From Nocardioides alkalitolerans DSM 16699 (GTDB taxonomy: Bacteria > Actinomycetota > Actinomycetes > Propionibacteriales > Nocardioidaceae), in contig NZ_AUFN01000010.1 of NCBI RefSeq assembly GCF_000426525.1, positions 372,001 through 436,000 of the forward strand: a stretch of DNA of 64,000 nt, given 5' to 3'. The notes below the pieces were generated by a model. The model was not told the DNA's origin. It worked only from the letters and a program-made list of their open reading frames with translations, and did not search any database. A program made the position numbers and the translations under genes. Positions 60,219 to 64,000 of the stretch are shown piece after piece; the first letter of the stretch is position 1, and each line of letters starts with the position of its first letter.

Positions 60219-60467
60219 TCAGGTCTTGGGAGTGCTGGGGGGCGCGATGCGGTTGTACCGCGCGAAGGTCATGTAGAGGCCGAGGCCCGCGCCCACGAGG
60301 ATGCCGATCGCAACCAGGAACGTCGTGCCCAACCACCGGTCCGCGAGCCAGCCGAGCAACCCGTACGCCAGCACGCCGGAGACGAGGTAGCTGAAGGAGC
60401 GCCAGGGATCGGCCAGCGGCGCTTCGCTCGTCTTCGCGTCGTCGGAGGTGGGTTCCTGCGGTGTCAT
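60219..60467 (-). CDS. atpZ: AtpZ/AtpI-family small membrane protein
   Basis: 82 residues. Acidic leader of 20 residues, then two helices: SFSYLVSGVLAYGLLGWLADRWLG and TFLVAIGILVGAGLGLYMTFARYN. The GW-AD-W pattern between the helices is the AtpZ signature. These proteins act with AtpI in assembling the c ring or in magnesium uptake. It precedes atpB in the atp operon. Confidence 0.9.
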   Translation of the reverse strand: MTPQEPTSDDAKTSEAPLADPWRSFSYLVSGVLAYGLLGWLADRWLGTTFLVAIGILVGAGLGLYMTFARYNRIAPPSTPKT

Positions 60468-60500
60468 CGCGCTCCGGACAATAGCAGTCGGTGGTGGGGG

Positions 60501-60977
60501 TCACGCACGGCCCCTCTCGCTCGGGACGGCCGGCCGCTCGGGCAGGTCGTACAGCGGGACGCGCAGGCGGGTGTGCAGCCAGACCTGGGCCACGCTCCAC
60601 ACGAGCGCCCCCAGGATGACGGCGCCGCCGAGCCACTGGGCGTGGAGCGTCGACTCCGTCAGGCCGGAGCGCTCGATCGCCAGGAGCGCGACCACGACGA
60701 GCAGCACGTGCAGGGTGAAGGTCACGAGCGCCACCAGCAGGGCCGGGGCGGGCGCCACCGTCGACACGAGGTCGACCACGAGGGTGCTCGAGGCGAGCAC
60801 CACGAGGAGGAGGAGACCGCCGACCAGGGCGCCGTACGCACCGGAGCTGCCGGAGACGAGACCGCCCACGACCGCGAGGAGAGCCGTGCCGACCACGACC
60901 GGGACGGCGGTGAACGCGACGACCCGGGTTCCGGGGCGTGCACGCTGCGCGCTGCGCGTCGTGGCGGTCGTCATCAT
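60501..60977 (-). CDS. AtpI-position four-helix membrane protein
   Basis: 158 residues from ATG 60977 (a second ATG follows at once). Four hydrophobic helices at about 20-40, 45-65, 70-92 and 108-128, the layout of the ATP synthase I family in actinomycetes, where the sequence is poorly conserved. First gene of the atp operon. Upstream in-frame codons reach 61064 but contain the promoter. Probably a c-ring assembly helper, by position. Confidence 0.8.
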   Translation of the reverse strand: MMTTATTRSAQRARPGTRVVAFTAVPVVVGTALLAVVGGLVSGSSGAYGALVGGLLLLVVLASSTLVVDLVSTVAPAPALLVALVTFTLHVLLVVVALLAIERSGLTESTLHAQWLGGAVILGALVWSVAQVWLHTRLRVPLYDLPERPAVPSERGRA

Positions 60978-61040
60978 CGGCGGCCGTTCTGTGGGGGTCG
61001 GATCAACAGTCTGGCGCTCACCGAGCGACTGCTCGTGAAA

Positions 61041-61046
61041 ACTATC
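61041..61046 (-). promoter_or_regulatory. Candidate promoter of the atp operon
   Basis: Minus strand TGTGATAGT: an extended -10 (TG, one base, GATAGT). The AT-rich patch is unusual in this window. Leader of roughly 57 bases to the first ATG. Confidence 0.5.
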
Positions 61047-61091
61047 ACAAGACCTCCGACGCACGGTAGTAGGGCGGCGGCGGGCCCGACC

Positions 61092-62252
61092 TCAGGCGGC
61101 CGCGGCCCCGTCGGACGGGCTCCCGACCTCGTCCTTCGGGTCGTTGACGACGGGCAGCAGGAACGTCGCGGCCACCGTCAGCACCGCGGCCACCCCGACG
61201 CCGACCATGACGACCGGGCTCGAGTAGAGGCTGACGACGACCGTGCCGAAGCCGATGAGGGCCGCCCACATCCACATGATCAGCACCGCCCTGCGGTGGG
61301 AGTGACCGATCTCGAGCAACCGGTGGTGCAGGTGCTGCTTGTCGGCCGCGAACGGCGAGCGGCCCTTGCTCGTGCGACGCACGACCGCGAGCACGAGGTC
61401 GGCCAGCGGCACGACCAGGATCGAGATGGGCAGCAGGATCGGGAGGAGCGTCGGCAGCAGGCTCGCGGTGCCACCGTCGCCGCCGCCCGAGATCTCGGGC
61501 ACCGAGAACTGGCCCGTGAGCGTGATCGCGCTCGCCGAGAGCATGAGACCCAGCAGCATCGACCCGCTGTCGCCCATGAACAGGCGCGCGGGGTGGAAGT
61601 TGTGGGCGAGGAAGCCGAGGCACGAGCCCGCCAGCACCGCGCTGAGCAGGGCGCCGGTGGACGCCAGCGAGACGTTGTTGATGTTCGTCAGCTGGTAGCA
61701 GAAGAGGAAGAAGGCGAGCGCTCCCACGGCCACGACGCCCGCGGCGAGGCCGTCCAGCCCGTCCACGAAGTTCACGGCGTTGACGGTCGCCACGACGATG
61801 ATGACCGTCAGCGCGGCCCCCTGCGTCGGGTCGAGGGAGACCGTGCCGCCCCCCGGTGCGACGAAGAAGAAGAACTGCACGTTCTGCACGACGAGGAAGC
61901 CCGCGACGAGCAGCTGACCCCCCAGCTTCATCAGGGGGTCGAGCTCGAAGAGGTCGTCGAGCACCCCGATCGCGCAGATCATCGCGCCGGCGGCGATCAC
62001 GACCCCGGCGTCGCGGAACATCTCCTCCGACCCCCGCAGGGACAGGAACGGCAGCTGCCGGGCGACGAGGTAGCCCGCCACCAGGCCGCCCAGCATGGCG
62101 AGGCCACCGAGGTACGGGATGGGCTCGGCGTGCACGTCGCGGTCCCGGACGCGGGCGACCGCTCCGGTGCGGATCGCGATCTCGCGCGCGACGACCGTCA
62201 GGAGATAGGTCGCCGTTGCGGCGACCAGGAAGACGAGGAGGTACTCCCGCAC
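61092..62252 (-). CDS. Undecaprenyl-phosphate GlcNAc-1-phosphate transferase (WecA-like)
   Basis: 386 residues from GTG 62252. MraY/WecA family with about 11 helices. The metal and substrate motifs are clear: GVLDDLFELDP (DD), NAVNFVDGLDGLAAG, GFLAHNFHPARLFMGDSGSMLLG and KQHLHHRLLEIGHSHR. It starts a linkage unit, in actinomycetes for arabinogalactan or teichoic-type wall polymers. The gene sits between tsaC and the atp operon as in mycobacteria (Rv1302). Confidence 0.95.
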   Translation of the reverse strand: MREYLLVFLVAATATYLLTVVAREIAIRTGAVARVRDRDVHAEPIPYLGGLAMLGGLVAGYLVARQLPFLSLRGSEEMFRDAGVVIAAGAMICAIGVLDDLFELDPLMKLGGQLLVAGFLVVQNVQFFFFVAPGGGTVSLDPTQGAALTVIIVVATVNAVNFVDGLDGLAAGVVAVGALAFFLFCYQLTNINNVSLASTGALLSAVLAGSCLGFLAHNFHPARLFMGDSGSMLLGLMLSASAITLTGQFSVPEISGGGDGGTASLLPTLLPILLPISILVVPLADLVLAVVRRTSKGRSPFAADKQHLHHRLLEIGHSHRRAVLIMWMWAALIGFGTVVVSLYSSPVVMVGVGVAAVLTVAATFLLPVVNDPKDEVGSPSDGAAAA

Positions 62253-62256
62253 GCCC

Positions 62257-63117
62257 TCAGCCCTTGTCCACCAGCGTCGCGCCGAGGGGTTCGAGCACCT
62301 CGTTGAGGCGGGCGATGCTGAGCGCACCGACCCGGAGCACGCGGCCCTGGTCCCCCGTCACGTCGACGATGGTGCTGGCCTGGCCACCGGGCGAGGTACC
62401 GCCGTCGACGATGACCTCGACGGCGTCGCCGAGCATGACGTCGGCCTCCACCGCGGTCACGGCCGCCGGCCGCCCGGTCAGGTTCGCCGAGCTGACGGCC
62501 AGCGGGCCGGTGCGCTCGAGGATCTCCCGGGCCAGCGCGTGGTCGGGCATGCGGAGAGCGACGGTTCCGCGGGTGTCCCCGAGGTCCCACTGCAGCGAGG
62601 TCTGCTGCTGGAGCACGAGCGTCAGGGGCCCCGGCCAGAACGCGTCCATGAGGGCGCGGGCGTAGCCCGGGATCGTGCGCGCGAGGGCGTCGGCGGTGAC
62701 CGCGGAGCTGATGAGCACCGGCGGCGGCATGTCACGCCCGCGGCCCTTGGCCTGGAGCAGCCCGCGCACGGCGGCGGGGTCGAACGCGTCGGCGCCCACG
62801 CCGTACACGGTGTCGGTGGGCAGGACGACGAGCGCGCCGCTGCGGATCGCGACGGTGGCGGCGGAGACCGCCTCCTCGCGCTCCTCGTCGGTCGCCGTCG
62901 ACCGCACGCGCGCCGACGGGGCGGGGGTCTTCACCATGTCGGGGCCGCGCTGCGCCTTCACGAGGTCGGGCGTCGTCGTGGGGGCCACCGGCGACGTCGT
63001 CGGCTCGATCGGCTCCGTCGCCGGCTCCTCGACGGGCTCCGCCGGGCTCACCGTCGGGGTCACGGGCTCGGCGGCGGGGTCGTCCTGGGGCACGTCCGGG
63101 TCGGTCACGGGAGTCAT
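62257..63117 (-). CDS. tsaC: Threonylcarbamoyl-AMP synthase (Sua5/YwlC/TsaC) with long N-terminal extension
   Basis: 286 residues from ATG 63117, overlapping the prmC stop (ATGA). Makes threonylcarbamoyl-AMP for the t6A37 tRNA modification. The YrdC domain spans about 80-275: AIRSGALVVLPTDTVYGVGADAF, KGRGRDMPPPVLI, FWPGPLTLVL, VALRMPDHALAREIL, AVSSANLTGRPA. The first 70-75 residues are Pro/Thr/Glu/Val-rich and lack a fold, which is unusual for the family. A start near residue 60 (DMVKTPAP) is possible. Confidence 0.93.
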   Translation of the reverse strand: MTPVTDPDVPQDDPAAEPVTPTVSPAEPVEEPATEPIEPTTSPVAPTTTPDLVKAQRGPDMVKTPAPSARVRSTATDEEREEAVSAATVAIRSGALVVLPTDTVYGVGADAFDPAAVRGLLQAKGRGRDMPPPVLISSAVTADALARTIPGYARALMDAFWPGPLTLVLQQQTSLQWDLGDTRGTVALRMPDHALAREILERTGPLAVSSANLTGRPAAVTAVEADVMLGDAVEVIVDGGTSPGGQASTIVDVTGDQGRVLRVGALSIARLNEVLEPLGATLVDKG

Positions 63118-63965
63118 CGTGCCAGTGTCGCGGTCGTGAACCGAGCGCGACCTGCCAGGTCGTCGTGATCGCGGACGTCGCCCCAGCCACCGGCTGCGAG
63201 CAGCACCGCCGGCGCCGCCTCCCCCTGCACGTCGGCGTGCTCGAAGCCGAGCCGACCGCCCGGGCGCAGCAGCAGGGCCGCACGCCGCTCGAGCACACGG
63301 ACGGCGTCCAGGCCGTCGTCGCCCGAGAAGAGCGCGAGGTGGGGGTCGTGGTCGCGGGCCTCGACCGCCACCGACTCCCAGGCCTCGAGCGGGATGTAGG
63401 GCGGGTTGCACACGACGACGTCGACCGTGCCGGCCAGGTCGTCGTACGCCGTCGCCATGTCGCCGAGGCGCAGCTCGACGCCCGTCCCGGCCAGGTTGCG
63501 CTCCGCCCAGGCGTGGGCGGCCGGGTCGAGCTCGACGGCGTGCACCCGCGCCCGCGGGACCTCGTGGGCGACGGCGCGCGCGATCGCGCCCGAGCCGGTG
63601 CAGAGGTCGACCACGACGGGCACTCCCCCGGCGGCCACGACCTCGGCCGCCCGGTCGACGGCCCAGCCCGCGAGCAGCTCGGTCTCCGGGCGCGGCACGA
63701 AGACCCCGGGGCCGACGGCGAGGTCGACGTACCTGAACGTCGTCGAGCCCACCAGGTGCTGCAACGGCTCGCGGGCCTCCCGTCGGACGACGAGGGCCTC
63801 CAGGGCCTCCGCGGCCTCCGCGGTGACGTCGTCGACGCGGAAGAGATCGGTGCGGGCGATGCCCAGCACGTGGCAGAGCAGGAGGACGGCGTCGGAGTCC
63901 GGGCTGGCGACGCCGGCGGCCCGCAGCCGGTCGGTGGTCGAGCGGAGGACGACGCTGCGGTGCAC
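63114..63965 (-). CDS. prmC: Release factor glutamine methyltransferase PrmC
   Basis: 283 residues from GTG 63965. Methylates the GGQ glutamine of release factors. N-terminal helical domain to about 80, then VGPGVFVPRPETELLAGWA, SAM loop VVDLCTGSGAIARAVA and the catalytic CNPPYIPLEAW. It lies one base from the end of prfA, its substrate gene, and overlaps tsaC. Confidence 0.96.
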   Translation of the reverse strand: MHRSVVLRSTTDRLRAAGVASPDSDAVLLLCHVLGIARTDLFRVDDVTAEAAEALEALVVRREAREPLQHLVGSTTFRYVDLAVGPGVFVPRPETELLAGWAVDRAAEVVAAGGVPVVVDLCTGSGAIARAVAHEVPRARVHAVELDPAAHAWAERNLAGTGVELRLGDMATAYDDLAGTVDVVVCNPPYIPLEAWESVAVEARDHDPHLALFSGDDGLDAVRVLERRAALLLRPGGRLGFEHADVQGEAAPAVLLAAGGWGDVRDHDDLAGRARFTTATLAR

Positions 63966-63966
63966 G

Positions 63967-64000
63967 TCAGCCCTCCAGCGCGGCGAGCCGCGCGGCCATG
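63967..64000 (-). CDS. prfA: Peptide chain release factor 1 (C-terminal end)
   Basis: Only the last ten codons and the stop are in the window: AARLAALEG before TGA. The fit rests on the conserved prfA-prmC-tsaC order and the typical Ala/Leu-rich end of RF1. Confidence 0.55.
   Translation of the reverse strand, partial: MAARLAALEG

Overview
The window is very GC-rich bacterial DNA with third codon positions almost entirely G or C, GTG starts, 4-base stop/start overlaps and many promoters sitting 6-8 bases before the start codon. NucS, the GlgE glucan pathway, a Scy/FilP-like polarity coiled coil, CGNR and ECF regulators and a DUF2550 gene behind the ATP synthase operon point to an actinomycete. 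Nocardioides or a close relative (Nocardioidaceae) is my best guess. It reads as ordinary chromosome: I see no prophage, insertion sequence, CRISPR array, rRNA or tRNA.

Layout. 0-3 kb: phosphatase-rsfS-nadD-small membrane protein-proA (minus). 3.3-6.5 kb: etfA/etfB, a small membrane protein and an enoyl-CoA hydratase (minus). 6.7-17.3 kb (plus): glgX, an odd ion channel, then the tightly coupled glgE-treS-mak-glgB operon that turns trehalose into alpha-glucan. 17.3-26.5 kb: mixed single genes, including a lipoprotein, a Nudix protein, a divergent EamA/LysR pair, a YbbN-like protein, a degenerate SDR, a Ser/Thr kinase, a secreted membrane-anchored protein, MarR and PH-domain proteins. 26.6-37.7 kb: meaB-thiolase divergent from methylmalonyl-CoA epimerase, a 5-oxoproline (pxpABC) cluster with an NRAMP-like transporter and a GntR regulator, crotonyl-CoA carboxylase/reductase (ccr) and the coiled-coil protein. 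37.8-52.5 kb: an EamA/CGNR pair, acetate transporter, orphan ECF sigma factor, two lipoproteins, a 3-hydroxyacyl-CoA dehydrogenase, nucS, D-amino-acid oxidase, ferritin, ethylmalonyl-CoA mutase, STAS protein and cobalamin adenosyltransferase. 52.5-64 kb (minus): prfA(end)-prmC-tsaC-wecA-like, then the complete atp operon with two small accessory genes, DUF2550 and a SelW-like gene.

How it fits together. Acyl-CoA genes at five separated loci (etfBA, thiolase-meaB, ccr, 3-hydroxyacyl-CoA dehydrogenase, ethylmalonyl-CoA mutase) each have a copy of one 14-base motif, yKACynnnnGGTAw, at the promoter. This suggests a single regulon joining short-chain acyl-CoA oxidation to the ethylmalonyl-CoA route, with cobalamin support from meaB and the adenosyltransferase. 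The pxp cluster has the gene content of the Bacillus ycsFGI-kipIA cluster but carries its own GntR regulator and a perfect 17-base palindrome between the divergent genes. All functions are read from sequence and family knowledge; no searches were run.
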